In this document: in pieces, positions 1-13,520 of the stretch
Layout: each line of letters starts with the position of its first letter
Numbering within the stretch: the stretch's first letter is position 1
DNA from: Zanthoxylum bungeanum
Lineage: Eukaryota; Streptophyta; Magnoliopsida; Sapindales; Rutaceae
NCBI GenBank assembly: GCA_019454045.1
Contig: SKCR01034816.1
Coordinates: forward strand, 1 to 64,000
Length of the DNA stretch: 64,000 nt
Direction of reading: 5' to 3'
The notes under the pieces: model-generated
Databases searched by the model: none
Told to the model about the DNA's origin: nothing
The model's input: only the letters and a program-made list of their open reading frames with translations
Program-made: the position numbers and the translations under genes

Positions 1-533
1 GACAATTGATTGATTGATTGATGTGAGTTGATGGCAAACATTTAATGCTTGACTTTTTGAAATTGAAAAATGGTAAATGGTTAATTGATTTTGGAAATTA
101 TAAACCTAATACACATTTTTCTTCTTCTCTCTCTTTTGCTCACGATTTTGGAGCAAAAAACTCCTATCTCTCTCTCACGGTTTTTCCTTATATTTTTCTG
201 GTTTGACCGAGTGATGAAGGAGAAGCTAAGGAAATTTATGGCAAATTTCTTGGGTGCTAGCACACACAGGAGCCATCCTAAGGTGATAGGGAACTCACTA
301 CATGAGCATGAAATCATCACTTGGAGCTTGGAGCTTTCATGGAGGACATCAATGGCCGAAAATGGTGGAAGAAAAAACTGCCACTGCCGTGACTTGGAGA
401 AGGGCAGAAACTGATTTTTGTCTTCACCGCATCGTCTCAACCGATCATTATGAGTATTCCGCAACTCCTTTGAATGTATTCACATGTATTTTCATTGCTT
501 GATAATGATCCTTGGACCTTAGAGAATCCAACA
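1..533 (+). repeat. 3' part of a family-A copia LTR, truncated by the window edge
   Basis: The stretch is the reverse complement of the first part of the family-A LTRs at 15829-17873 and 23609-25654. Shared landmarks, in order, are the GGTGATAGGGAACTCACT block (about 281-299), the TTGGAGCTTGGAGC block and a terminal ATCCAACA ending at 533. In family A the same terminus reads TGTTGGA at the other end. No primer-binding site follows, so this is a solo or truncated LTR lying opposite to Copia-3. Small open frames here are not conserved as protein and are not called as genes. Confidence 0.75.
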
Positions 534-537
534 TACA

Positions 538-2175
538 TGACAGGCTATGTTATTTGATTTACAAAGGTGAGGTTGGTGTAGCAATCCCGACCAATAGCTA
601 CATACTTTGGGGACATGGTTTGGTGTGTAGCTGGGGATTTTTTTATATAGATACGAAGTTTACTCTTTCTTGCGAGAAGTAGATGAGTATCTTCCTCAAA
701 GGTTGATTCGGTACTTGAACTATTAGAGTGCTCAAGTCTTTCTATTAGTAAGAGAAAGATTAACATTCATAATGGTTATAAATAAATCGTTCATTAGAGA
801 ATCAATGGTAATTAAGGTAAAAATAATTATAGGGTATAACAGACATTATGACCCAGCTATAATTATGAGATACTCATGAAGGGCCAATCCGTATGTAATG
901 ACTATATCGATGGACACCGACGTAGTTCATCTTATTTTATCTATCTACGACAATGGGAGTGCAACTTTGGATTTTTAGTGGAATAACTTGAAGTTAATAA
1001 TTCAGAATATTTAATTAAGAGTTTAATTAATGTTATGAGATTATTGGAGCTCGGAACCTTAGGTCCATTTGGTCCCCGTGCTAGCTCAATATTTTGTAGC
1101 AAATAAAATATAATTGGATAGCCCAATTATTAATTGGATTAATAGTATATTTTTATCACACATTTAACTTTGTATTATGTTTAATATAAAGTTTTTATTT
1201 CATTAAGTAAATGATAATGAGATAATCATTTATTGTATTTAAAAGGTTGTAAATATTGAATTATTTTGATAATTTAATATATAAATATATATTTGGTAAT
1301 AAATAATTATATATATATTATTATTAAATTGGATGTTACAACCTTTTACATGACAACTTAAGATTGTCATTAAAGTAATTTTTGATGTTACAAAATTTTC
1401 TTTTTTTTTTTAAAGTTGGCCGAAACTGCTCAAATTGGAGGGGGAATGGTTTTGTTTTATTTTGTAAAATTAAACCCCAAGTATAAAAGGAAAAGTTATT
1501 TTTCTTTTCACCTAATTGAGTTTTTCAAACCCTAGCCACCTTCTTATTCTAAGGTTTTCTTTAAAAAGTTGAAGAAAAAAGAAGAACAAGAAAAATAAAA
1601 AGATTTGAGTGTGTGACATATACTTGTACAATCTCTAAAAGTGTTTAGGGATTGTTATTTCTTGTGAGTCTAGCCCACACTAGCATTTGTTGGTTGTGAG
1701 ATATATCACACAAGGCCATTCAGAGATTGAATCTAAATCATCATCCTCTTCTTTTATTATTCATACGGCAGTGAGCAGAATTTTACTCACTACTGCCAGT
1801 TGTTGGGTGGTTTTGGGGCTCGTTTTGATTTGGTCTTAATCCAAGAACATTATACAACATTAATGGGTGTTTCAAAAGTGTTGTGGGGATGGTTTTGATG
1901 GAGAAATCAGACCTGAAACATTGCTGGAGTTGACACAAATCAAGGGCTATTTTGGTAGTGACATTGGCGTATTTTTGAGTTCAAAATGGACCAGATCTAA
2001 TTCACTAATCGGGGGCTGTTCGGGTGCTGTTCTGAGGCTGGAGTATTGCTAAAAACAGAAGCAAAATTTCAGTAAAGGAGCTGGTTATATTCGGTTGGAC
2101 AAAGGGAAGGGCATAAAATTTTTTCAAGGCCGATCCCGGGTGCCTAAGGTGTTTTCGCTACGCTAGGAAAGTGGT
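538..2175 (+). repeat. Left LTR-like repeat of Copia-1
   Basis: It begins with TG at 538 and ends near the GTTTTCGCTACGC and GGTTCATACAC blocks around 2148-2175, which resemble the 3' end of copia LTRs. It lies directly before the gag remnants of Copia-1. Its reverse complement recurs at 5861-7405: the block on tan AAAGGTGAGGTTGGTG at about 563 matches CACCAACCTCACCTTT at about 7367. No clear tRNA-Met primer site follows it. An ATG frame at 1867-2052 is LTR sequence, not a gene. Confidence 0.7.
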
Positions 2176-2289
2176 TCATACACTAATAAACTGAAAGGAG
2201 CCTCAAACTACTTAAAGTATGAGAAGAACATTCGCCTTGTCTAGGAGTCAGAAAGATTGAGATAAGTTAAACTTAATCCAATATCTGTC

Positions 2290-5200
2290 AAATTATTCCT
2301 GATTTGCTTAGATAGTATAAAGATATACCAAATGTTTGGAGCATTATGAGAACACTCAAGGAGTTGTTCAAAACAAATCAAGAAATTGAGATATATCAGA
2401 GGTCTAAGGATTTTTCCATGCTACGCTCAAGGATAAAAGAGCGGTTAGCATTCATGTTTTAAACATGATTGACCAGATCCGGTATTTGGAATGACATGAC
2501 ATTATGATAGATGAAAGGCAAGGCCAAAATCTAATTTTGTCTTTTCTACCCGGTACATATACTGGCTTTGTGATGCATTCGATGTAAGCAATATTTGAAG
2601 AGCTTCACAATATGTTACGCTCGGCGGAACATGATTTGAAGAAAGAGAATCCGACTTTGTACCTCTATGGTGGAGCAAGCTCTTCAAAGACTTCTAGGAA
2701 GTCTAAGAAGATTAAAATAGGAATTAAGAAGAAAGACTCCAAGAAACAAACTACAAGACCACATGTAGCTCGTGATGCATGTCTACATTGCTAGAAGTCT
2801 GGAAACTGGAAACGTGATTGTCCAGAGCTGAAATGAAAAACAGGAACCCCATGTACGCTTTGTATTTTTCCTATTATTGACATCTCATTAGCCTTAGATG
2901 CAAATAGTGGCTGGGTGTTAGACACCGGTAGTCCTACTCATATTTGCAACTCCACGCAAGCCATGAGAGTTAAGAAGACTGAAGAAAGGGGAGATCCAGC
3001 TTAGAGTTGGGAATGACGAGACATTGGATGTCAAGGCCATAGGAACAGTTGTTCTAGATCTCCATACAAATGTAAATTAGTGTTACATGACTGTTATTAT
3101 ATACCCTCTCTTATTAGACAAATAATATCATTACCGATATTGGATAAAGAGAAATATATAAAAATTAAAGATAATGCTTTATGTTTATATGATAAAGACA
3201 ACTATTTGATATGCGAATGTTCTTTATCTAATGGTTATTATGTTTGAAACATATAGAGATGTCCTTAATGTAGAGGAAAATACAAGTAAAAGATCTGAAT
3301 TAAATAATACTGAATTATGGCATATGAGATTGGGCCACATAGATGTTAGACGTCTATCAAAATTGGTTAAAAATGGTTTGATTGAAGATTTTACCATAGA
3401 TCCTTATCCGATTTGTGAGTCATGTATCAAAGGGAAAATGACAAAGGCCCAATTTCTTGGTGTTGGACACCGTGCTGAAGATTTATTGGAGCTAGTACAT
3501 AGTGATGTGTGTGGTCCATTAAATCATGTCGCTCATTAAATCAAATAGACATATGGATATGTCTATTTTATGAGACATAAATCCGAAAAATTTAAAAAGT
3601 TCAAAATATTATGAAACGAAGTAGAAAAACAAATTGGTAAATTCATTAAGTGTCTTCGATCAGATCGATGTGGTGAATTTATGAGCGAGGAATTTAGAAG
3701 TTATTTAAGGGAGAATGAGATTCTCGCCCAATATAGCCCACTAGGAACTCGTCAACACAATGATGTGTCTGAGTGAAGAAATCATACTTTATTGGATATG
3801 GTACAATCTATGATGAACTATACGAATATTCCATATTACCTTTGGGGTTATGCTTTACTTACTGCTACCCACATACTTAATAGAGTTCCATCGAAAGCTG
3901 TTTCTACGACCCTATATCAAATATGGTATGGTAGAAATCCAAGTTTTAGATATTTAAAGATTTGGGGTTGTCCTACATACGTTAGAGTTGCGCAGCGGGA
4001 TAAACTAGCACCTATGTGGTATAAATATAAGTTCGTTGGATATCCTAAAAATTCTCTGGGATATCAATTCTATGATTCCGAACAACGAAATGTATTTGTT
4101 GCTCGTTTTGTCACTTTTCTTGAAAATGAATTTTTGAGAGAAAGTGGGAATTATAGAAAGATTGAACTCGAAGAGTTTGATCCCAACATTGAGGAACTTG
4201 AGATGGAACTAGAGATACAACTGAGTGAAGGATCTACAACATAGGTTCTACGTAAGGTCTCTTGAGAGACTTTTTTAATGTATGATGCGAGCCTTGATGT
4301 TATCTCTTGGAGGAAATGGATCCGACTACGTATAAACAGGCGATATTGGATATCGATTCGGGAAAATGACAGGAAGCCATGAAATCCGAATTGGATTATA
4401 TGCATGACAATCAAGTCTGAGACTTGGTTGAACTTCCTGAAGTAGTTAAACTTATTACTTGTAAATGGGTTTATAAAAGGAAGTGAAGGCCCGATGGAAA
4501 GATGGAGACCTTTAAGGCCCGACTGGTAGCAAAAAGTTACACTCAATGTCCTGGAATGGACTATAAGGAAACTTTTTCACCAGTAGCCATGTTAAAATCC
4601 ATTAGGATTCTTTTAGCCATTTATGCATATCACGATTATGAGATATGGCAGATATATGTGAAAACCACTTTCCTAAATGGATTCCTTGAGTAGGATATCT
4701 ATATGGAGCAACAAAAGGGTTTCGTACCCAGTGAGACTTCAAACTTGGTTTGCAAGCTCCAAAAGATTATTTATGGACTTGAATAGACATCCCAAAGCTG
4801 GAATCGTCATTTTGATAAGATGATTAGATTATCTGGATTCATCAAGAACGAGGAAGAACTGTGTGTTTATAAGAAATTTAGTAGGAGCATGATAATGTTC
4901 CTTGTTTTATATGTAAATGATATCTTTATCAATGGGAATGATATATGATTGATGTAAAATGTGAAAGTCTGCCTTTGCAAGAACTTTTCCATGAAAGACA
5001 TTGGTGAAGCTTCCTATATATTGGGTATAAGGCTCTATCGAGATAGAGTAAAGAAGCTTATAGGGTTGTCGCAATCCACATACATAGATAAAATATTGGA
5101 AATGTACAGTTTTACAAACTACAAGGCATTTAATGTACCATTTCGATATGACATACATCTTTCGAAGAAAATGACATATCAAACTGAGGGATAGAGAGTT

Positions 5201-5860
5201 AGAATGTCAAACTTGTCATATGCTTATTGTATTGGAAGTGTTATGTATGTTATACTATGTACAAGACCTGATATTAGTTTCGGTATTAGTGTTACTAGCC
5301 AATATCAATCTGATCCCGGTAATGATCATTGAACACCCGCAAAAAAATATCATGAAATAAAGGTACTAAGGATAAAGTTCTCATATATGGAGAAGATGAG
5401 CTACAAGTTAAGTGTTATACATGGATATCTAGATGATAGAAAGTCTACATTCAGATACATATTGATCCTTAATGGTGGTGCGGTTAGTTGGCGATGTTCA
5501 AAGCAAGGATCAACGGCTGATTCCACCACTGAGGCGGAATTTATAGCGACTTTAGAAGCTTCTAAAGAAGCTGTCTGGATTAGAAATTTTATCAAAAAAC
5601 TTGGTATTGTGCCTAGTATTATGGATTCGATCCCACTGTAATGTGATAATAGCGGATCTATTGTGCAGACTAAGGAGCCGAGAGCGTATTCCAAGTCTAA
5701 ACACGTAAAAAGGAAATACCGCGTGATTAGAGATGTTATTGAACGAAAAGACATAGTGGTCTTGAAGGTTCAAGGACAAGATAATATAGCAGACCACTTA
5801 CTACCTCATAAGTTATTTGATAAACATGTTGAGGAGATGGGACTACGATTCCATCCGAAT
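2290..5860 (+). pseudogene. Copia-1 decayed Ty1/copia gag-pol
   Basis: The domain order is copia type: gag, protease, integrase, reverse transcriptase, RNase H. The gag zinc knuckle (about 2780-2822) keeps its cysteines but has a stop inside it and Asn in place of His. The protease keeps W-V-L-D-T-G near 2910. The integrase HHCC finger lies in 3300-3440, and a longer integrase C-terminal frame runs 3792-4244. Reverse transcriptase pieces run from about 4440 to 5190; the YVDD motif has become YVND at 4909-4920. RNase H with the D-D-R-K-S-T motif lies at 5387-5850. Many stops and frameshifts make it non-functional. The coding end runs straight into an inverted LTR at 5861. Confidence 0.9.
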
Positions 5861-7405
5861 TGTGTAGGAACCAATTTCCCAATGCAGCGGAAACATCTTA
5901 GGAACCCGGGATTGGCCTTGAAAATTTTTTATGCCCTTCCATTTTCTTGGTCGAATATGACCAGCTCCTTCACTGAAATTTTACTTTTGTTTTTAACATA
6001 ATTTCATCCCCGGAACAGACCTTGAATATCGACTCAGATCTTGACTTTTTTGGACCTGAAATCACGCATAGCTCTATGCCGGAACAACCCATCTTTTGTG
6101 TGAATCCCACTGCGCTTCATGACTATTTTTTTCAGTCAAAAATTGCCCAATAATTGTCTTGGAACACCCTTAATGTTTTCTAATTTTCTGGATTAAAAAT
6201 AAAATAAACCTAGCCCCATTACACAACACAAAGTGGCGACATTGAGCAAAATCTGCTCACTGCCGTGAGGTGATGTAAAGAATGAGAAGTTGGTGATTTT
6301 TTTGGTTCAACACCAAATAGCCTTTTGTGCTATATCTCGCTACCAACAAAATATATTGTGAGCTATACTCACAAACAAACTTCTAAACTCTTTAGAGATT
6401 AAACAATTGTCACACGATATTTTGTTTTTGGTTTTTCTTGTTCTTCCTTTTTCTTCAACTCTTGAGCGAAATCTTAGAACAAGAAAGGGTGGCTAGGGTT
6501 AGAATAAGATGGCTTTGCAAAAATAAAATCTTATTTTTTTTATTCTTAGGGTTTTTGATTGCCAAAATCAAACAAACCGTTCCTCTCCCTCCATGCAAGA
6601 ATTCGGCTAGCCCTAGCAATTTTGGAGAGATTTTGTAACATCAAATTTACTTTCCATAATGACAAAAGATGTTACAAAATAAATATGTTATTGCCTTTTA
6701 AAAAAATAATTTCAAAACCAACCAAAAAGTTTCCAAAACCTATTTTTGGTAATTCAAAATTTTAAACTTTATTAAATTATAATATATAATTTAACAACTT
6801 ATAATAAATAATTATCATAAAGTATATAATTGGACTATCCAATTATATTTAATTTGCTATAGTATATCGAGCTAGCACGTGGACTAAATGAACCTACAGT
6901 TCCGCACTCCAATAATCCCAGAATATTAATTAAATATTTTAAATTATTAACTTCGAGTTATTCCACTAAAAACCCGAAGTTGCACTCTCAATACCGTAGA
7001 TATATAATATAAGTCGAACTACGTTGGTATCCATCAATATAGTCATTACATACGATTGGCCCTTCACGAGTATCTCATAACTAGAGCCGGGTTATAATGT
7101 CCGTTTTACCCCGCTAATTATTTTTATCTTTAGTACCATTGATTCTCTAATGAACGACTTATTCATAACCATTATGAATGTTAATCTTTCTATTCGTAAT
7201 AGAAAGACTTGAGTGCGTTAATCATTCAAGTACCGAATCAACCCTTAAAGAAGATACTCCTCTAATTCTCGCAAGAAGGAGTGAACTCCCTATCTATGTG
7301 AAAAGTCCCCAGCTACACACATAACCATGTCCCCAAAGTAGGTAGCTATTGGTCGGGATTGCTACACCAACCTCACCTTTGTAAATCAAATGACATAGTC
7401 TGCCA
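5861..7405 (-). repeat. Right LTR-like repeat of Copia-1, in inverted orientation
   Basis: This is the reverse complement of 538-2175 over essentially its whole length. It starts exactly at what would be the LTR 3' terminus (TGTAGGAACC, read as GGTTCCTACA on the minus strand) and ends at CTGCCA, the complement of a TGGCAG LTR start. A normal LTR retrotransposon has direct repeats, so the orientation is abnormal. Frames at 6438-6765 fall inside the repeat and are not genes. Confidence 0.75.
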
Positions 7406-7882
7406 TGCAGGAGTTCGTAGTACACCCATGATTCAGATCAATCCATATATGACCATCTAATAGATTGAAATGAATTTCTTTATTTAATAGATATTATAAG
7501 AAACTCATTTCTATATGGGTTAAATCCTATATGCTCACATCATATAAGGTACCTTCATTCTCATGTCACCACATGAACGATCCCGCATCAAGATCGCCAT
7601 ACAATTATAGAATAGTCTGTAGCTATAGATAAACCGCAAATAAAATACCCGCTTTGTTTGTTCTCTATGGAGTATTTTAGATTACTAACTTCAGACTTAA
7701 ATACTATTTTGTATGAAACTCATACACCAAGTCTGAAATCACGTTATTAATATAGGATAAACAATATAATTTACAATATGAGATATTAAACAAACACATT
7801 GATAAATGAATAATGCATCTTTTTATTTATTAAAATATAATTATGTTTATAATAATGAAGCACTAGAGCATATTTCCCAATA
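7406..7882 (-). repeat. 3' LTR of Copia-2
   Basis: Aligns by eye along its full length with 13044-13520. Shared blocks include GGAGTTCGTAGTACAC, the ATCCATATATGAC block and CACATCATATAAGGT. Scattered substitutions and small indels show an old insertion. Confidence 0.85.
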
Positions 7883-7883
7883 A

Positions 7884-10800
7884 CCTCCCATTTGCACTAG
7901 AGCAAATGAGACATGTCTCGTAGTCATAGACTATCTAAGTGATCTTCAAACACTTTAGCCGACAAGGACTTTGTAAACGAATTAGCTAGGTTCTCTGTAG
8001 ATGCAATCTTCATGACAGAAACGTATCCTCTCTACGCTATCTCCCTGATGAGATGATATTTTCACTCTATATGCTTTCCCCATTTGTGGCTTTTTGGTTC
8101 CTTGGAATTCGCCACTGCACCACTATTATCGTAATAAAGTGTGAGTGGTTTATCGATATTTGGAACAACTTCCAGATCTCCTAAAAACTTCAGAAGCCAG
8201 GCTGCTTAGCTTCTACATACTCACCCTACATGGTGGAGTCAGGAATACATGATTGCTTTATGCTCCTTCATATAATGGCCCCACCACCTATGGTAAACAC
8301 TGATCCGAATGTTGATTTCCTAGAATCGAAATCTGTCTAAAAATCAGAGTCTGTATATCCCTTGAGGATCATTTCCTCACCAGAATATACAAGCATATAA
8401 TTTCTCTCTCTTAAGATAATTGAGAATATATTTCACAACCACCCAAGACTGAAACCTACTGACTACTCCCACTGCAAAACATATATCTGGTCTCGTGCAT
8501 AATATAACATATATGAGACTATGAACTGCTGAGGCATATGAGATATGTCTCATTTCCTCAACTGCTGGAGGTGTCTTAGAAGATTGTTCCTTTGACAAAT
8601 GAATTCCGTGTCGATAAGGCAAATTGACTTTCTTGGAATTCTACATCCTAAATCGCACAAGGATCTTGTCGATAGAGGATGTGTGAGACATTGCTAACAG
8701 TCGTTGCTTGCGATCCCGAAGAATCTGGATCCCAAGTACATAACTGGCCTCTAACAAATCTTTCATTTGGAATTGGTTAGTTAGCCAAGTTTTCACGTCT
8801 GATAATATCTTTACATCATTCCCAATGAGTAAAATCATCGACGTACAAACTACAAAATGAGAAAAACATTTCCGTCAATAATGCTCTTGTATACACAAGG
8901 CTTATCAACATTCTGCTCAAATCATAAGACTTGATCGTGGTATCAGATCTTATGTTCCAAGATCAAGATCCTTGCTTGAGTCCATAAATGGACTTTTGCA
9001 GCTTGCAACCTTTTGCTCTTGACCTTGGGCTATGAACCTATCTAGTTGTACTATATAGATACACTCATCAAGATTTCCATTCAAGAATGCAGTCTTGATG
9101 TCCGTCTGTCAAATCTCATAGTCATAATATGCGGTAATGGACAGAAGAGTGCAGATGGATTTAAGCATGGCTACTGGCGAGAAAGTCTCCTCATAGTCGA
9201 CTCTATCTCTGGGTATAACCCTTGGCCACTAGCCTAGTCTTGAATGTATTACCTTCCCATCTGCTCCCATTTTTGTCTTGTAGATCCACTTGCAACCTAT
9301 GAGTTTTACCCCATTATGTTGGTCTACAAGTTCTAGACTGAGTTAGAGTACATAGACTCCATCTCAGGATTAATGGCTTTGTTCCATTCCTCTTTACAGA
9401 ATCATCCATTACACTACGATAGGTCAATGAATCTTCTACACCATCACTGGAAGGGACAATTTATGCTGTTCCAACTCCTAGATAGCAATCAGGCTGTTGT
9501 ACTACCCTACCACTGCGTCTAGGTGGCAGATCATTCTAACAAAATTGCATCTGACACTAAGATGTCAATGTGCTATGTTTTTATCAACTGTTGTTGATAA
9601 TGGTGCGCTGGTTGAACCATCAAGTAATACCTTACTTCGAGATTTGAACTCCCTCATATAGTCATCCTTTAGAAACGTAGCATTTGTTGACACAAATATT
9701 TGTTATCTTGAAAACTGTAAAAGAATCCACCACTACTTTCCTTATGATAGCCTACAAATAGGCACACTTGAGAATGTGGCTTCAATTTAGTAGTCTTATT
9801 CCTCAACACATGTGCTAGACATCCCTGTATGCAGAAATATCGTAAACTAGTTTTACGACCACTCCACAACTCTAAGGGAGTCTTAGGAACAGACTTAGAT
9901 GGAACTAGATTTAGGATATACATCGTTGTTTGCAATTCATACCACAAAAATGAACTAGATAGTGAACTATAACTAAATATAGATTTTATCATGTTTAGTA
10001 GGGTCTGATTTCTCTTTTCTGTAATATTATTTTACTATGGTGTTCCAGGTACTGTGAGCTGGGACACTATCCCATGTTCAACTAAGAATTCATTGAAATC
10101 TCTGTCAATATATTATCCTCCATGATCTGATCGTAGACTTTTTGATCGTCTTACCTAATTGGTTCTCAACCTCGGCACGATACTCTTTGAACTTTTCAAA
10201 AGTATCTGACTTGTGCTACATTAGGTAAACGTACTCATCAATAAATGTGACAAAGTATTCATAACCATATCGGGCTCTTATATTCATCGTTCACAAATGT
10301 CCGAATGTATTAGCTCAAGTGGTTGATTGGCTCTTGTGCCTTTTCCAATAAAAGGTCTCTTGGTCATCATTCCTTCTAGACAAGATTCGCATATTCCTAG
10401 CTTTAACTATTTTAAAGATGCGTTCTTTATTATCTATCTATCACGTCAAGGCTAATATGACCAAATCTAAGATGTCACATATATGTGTCATCATAAGAAA
10501 TCTTTTGCCGTTTTGTTTTAGGTTTTTCAACCTTAAATATTTTAGTGTTAAACAGTGAATTATATGTTATCAGCCTTAACACATAAATTATTTTCAGATT
10601 TTCCTGTGTATATTGTTAATCCATTTCTACCAATAATAAATAAATTACTATAAAGAGAAATCGAAAAACCATCATCATCCAAAAGTTTAAAGACATAAAT
10701 CAAATTCCTACGAAAACCAGGAATAAATAACACATTGTTAAAATTTAAATAACTATATTTTTAAAACTTAAACTGGAAACTCCCACAACCTTTGTTGAAA

Positions 10801-11809
10801 TGGCATCCTCTGTCTGGCCTTCATGGTGTAGTCACCTTTAGCAAGGTCCCTCCATGAATCAAGTTGCTGTAAAGAAGAACAAACATGGTTAGTGGCTCCG
10901 GAATCAACAATCCATGTCGACTATCATCTTCCACTAATAGAGATTCGATAACAAGTAAATCGTATTTACACGTAGTCTTTTTTTCTTTCAGCTCAGCAAG
11001 GAATTTAGGACAATTCATTCTCCAATACTTGTCCTTGTTGCAATGGAAACACTTTCTTTTAGGCTTGGCATCCTTGGAGCCTTTCTTGTTCTTCGTATTC
11101 ACAGGCTTAGCCTTAGCCTTCCCAGCGACTTTCTTCTTATTCTTGGCAGATTTAGAAGATTCATCAATATTTCCTCTCTACTGGGTTTACGAGGGTCCAC
11201 CAGTATAGACTCATAATGGCTGAGCTCATAAGCAACTGTGTCAAAGATAACTTATTCATAACATAGTTTCTTTTAAACTGCAGGAAACTGTTCAGAAGAG
11301 TTTCCATGATCAAGGTCATCTGGCTTCACTCTTCAATACGAGCTCCATGAGTTTCGACCGTATTGAGATATGTCATCATTCTTAGATATGCTCTCGAACT
11401 GATGTCATTTCCTTCATCCTAGTGGTCATCGCTGAGACTACGGCCTTATGACGCTGCCACTTGAAGGCTGCCCGAACATGCCCTGCAATGACTACATCAT
11501 CTGAGATGTTATTCCAATAGGCTCATACTTTGCAGCAAGAACCTCGGACATCCCTACTAGCAAGTAGCATCAAGCTTTCTCATCAGTCGCGATCTATTTC
11601 TGAAAGGCATCGCGCACAGCTTGGCCAAAGTTTCTGGCCGGCTCGGGAGGACACTCATCTGTTTGGGCAAACTTAAGGTCTTCATAGACTAGAATGACGT
11701 TCATGTTATTTTTCCATTTGATATAATTTTCTCCCGTTAATTTATCGTTAGAGAGAATGGAAATTATTGGAGAAACCATGGCTGAAATAAAAATAAAGTA
11801 AACATGCAT
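7884..11809 (-). pseudogene. Copia-2 decayed gag-pol
   Basis: Reading on the minus strand, gag starts near 11779 (M-V-S-P-I-I-S-I-L-S, then the conserved L-T-G-E-N-Y-I-K-W segment). The zinc knuckle lies near 11020-11060, with Tyr replacing its His. A protease W-I-V-D-S-G motif lies around 10895-10925, out of frame with gag. An integrase C-terminal piece is at 9669-9992. Reverse transcriptase is at 8377-8845, with YVDD intact at 8834-8845 but a frameshift right after it. RNase H remnants continue down to about 7900. There is no intact frame of useful length. Confidence 0.88.
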
Positions 11810-13043
11810 TTAAATTCATTCATCGCATATTAAAAATTATCAAATATTTAGGTATAAAACTAAACATGATGCATGAACCTTGTATAATGAATTAGAAACC
11901 TAAGAGAATTACTATGCCACAGAAATCTATCACACCACAAATAAGTGCCGCCATAGGGTAGGTCAAGTACTTACATGATAGATCAAGACAATCTCAATTG
12001 ATTAATATATACGAGAATATCTCTTTTCCTATATTAACCAAGCACCGTTTGATTTGATCAAGGAATTTAGATTAACATTTAATCATTTCTTTGTGAGTGT
12101 GACCCTTGTTTCAGAAATCTTGGACTCAACTATTAAAGCGCCACCGTAGGGTAGGTTAGTGCACTAGATACATCTAGAGTCCCTATCCTCTCGGATTCCA
12201 AACTTGATATTGACCCAAAATGGACACCATCCGTAGGGGGAACGAAATAAAGCCACATCGAGGCACTTTTTGAATCTCACGTTTTCGGACTAACAAATGA
12301 AATCGTGGGATATATTGTCATATATCACTCTCCATTTCACTATTTTAATTTTAGGTTTCTACTTTAAAATATCTAATTTTTAATTCACCAGTGCCTATAA
12401 ATTTATGCGCGGCTAAAAACATAAGTTTCTTTTACACTAGTGCACCATTAGTGATCTTACCAATTTTTAACTCTTAAAATTTTAACTCACTAATACCTAT
12501 TAGCATCTACTAATTATTTTACTCAATTAAACTAATTTAATTAAGTTAGGTTTAGTGACCTAATATATTTGAACACTTAAAATATTGGAACACTAACAAG
12601 TTTAAAATTAAAATTCTAAAGTGGACAAATTTTTAATTAAATCATTTAATTAATCTAAGCGCTTTAGAAATTCCAATGGTACGTGGAATTGTATCCCGAG
12701 TGTAGACCACATTACCGTCCATTCGAATCGGCTATGGAATTTACGTCTGTATTTCCATCCTATATACAAATGGAATTCATGATGCACTTATTAAGCCCAT
12801 AATTTAAATTTTCATTTTTTAAACCATTAAACCAATTAATCTAATTAATTTATTTTCATGCATTTCATATTTTAATTTAATCCTCTTAAATTACATAAAT
12901 CGTGATTTATGTCTAGAATATTCATGCATCCAAAACATGTTATGACATGTGAAAATGCAAGAGTAGGCACCCTAAGCTATATGGTATGTTATTCAAATAT
13001 TTCGAATTTAAATTATATATATATATATTATATATAACATAAA
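11810..13043 (-). other. Copia-2 untranslated leader
   Basis: AT-rich sequence between the 5' LTR and gag, without convincing frames. Two related blocks, GCCATAGGGTAGGT (about 11948) and CCACCGTAGGGTAGGTTAGT (about 12141), are diverged direct copies inside it. The end next to the LTR (about 13010-13043) is a TA-rich run. Confidence 0.55.
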
Positions 13044-13520
13044 TGAAGGAGTTCGTAGTACACTCAGGATTCAGATCAATCCATATATGACTATCTAGTA
13101 GATTTAAATGAGTTTCTTTATTTCACATATATTATAGGAAACTCATTTCTATCCGGGTCCAGTCCTACATGATCACATCATATAAGGTGCCTCATTCTCA
13201 TGTCACTACATGGACGATCCCGGATCAAGGTCGCCATATAATTATAGAATGGACCACAAGATATAGATAAACCGCAAACAAAGTACCTAATTTATTTTCT
13301 CTCCATAGACTATTTTAGATTACTAACTTCAACTTAAATCCTCTTGTGTATGGCACTCATACACTTAGTCTGAAGGCACATGAGCAATCTATGGTAAACA
13401 AGATAATTTATAATATGTAATATTAATCAAACACTTTGATAAATGAATAATGTATCTTTTTATTTCATAAAATATAATTCTGTTTACATTACATGAAGCT
13501 CTAGGGCATATATCCCAGCA
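13044..13520 (-). repeat. 5' LTR of Copia-2
   Basis: Partner of 7406-7882. On the minus strand it starts TGCTGGGATATATGCCC, typical of copia LTRs. Confidence 0.85.

Larger units (their letters stand above)
7406..13520 (-). mobile_element. Copia-2, decayed Ty1/copia retrotransposon with both LTRs
   Basis: LTRs of about 477 bp lie at 7406-7882 (3') and 13044-13520 (5', in minus orientation), each bounded by TG and CA or a one-base variant. A purine-rich tract, GGGAGGTT on the minus strand, lies next to the 3' LTR at about 7883-7890. The internal region holds gag-pol remnants on the minus strand. No matching 5-bp target duplication is visible (TGCCA left, GATTG right), and the place expected for the primer site (left of 13044) is now AT-rich low-complexity sequence. 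It abuts the end of the Copia-1 repeat at 7405. Confidence 0.85.

Noticed and set aside
7406..13520. Target-site duplication for Copia-2
   Set aside because: The bases outside the two LTRs (TGCCA and GATTG) do not match, so no duplication is claimed.
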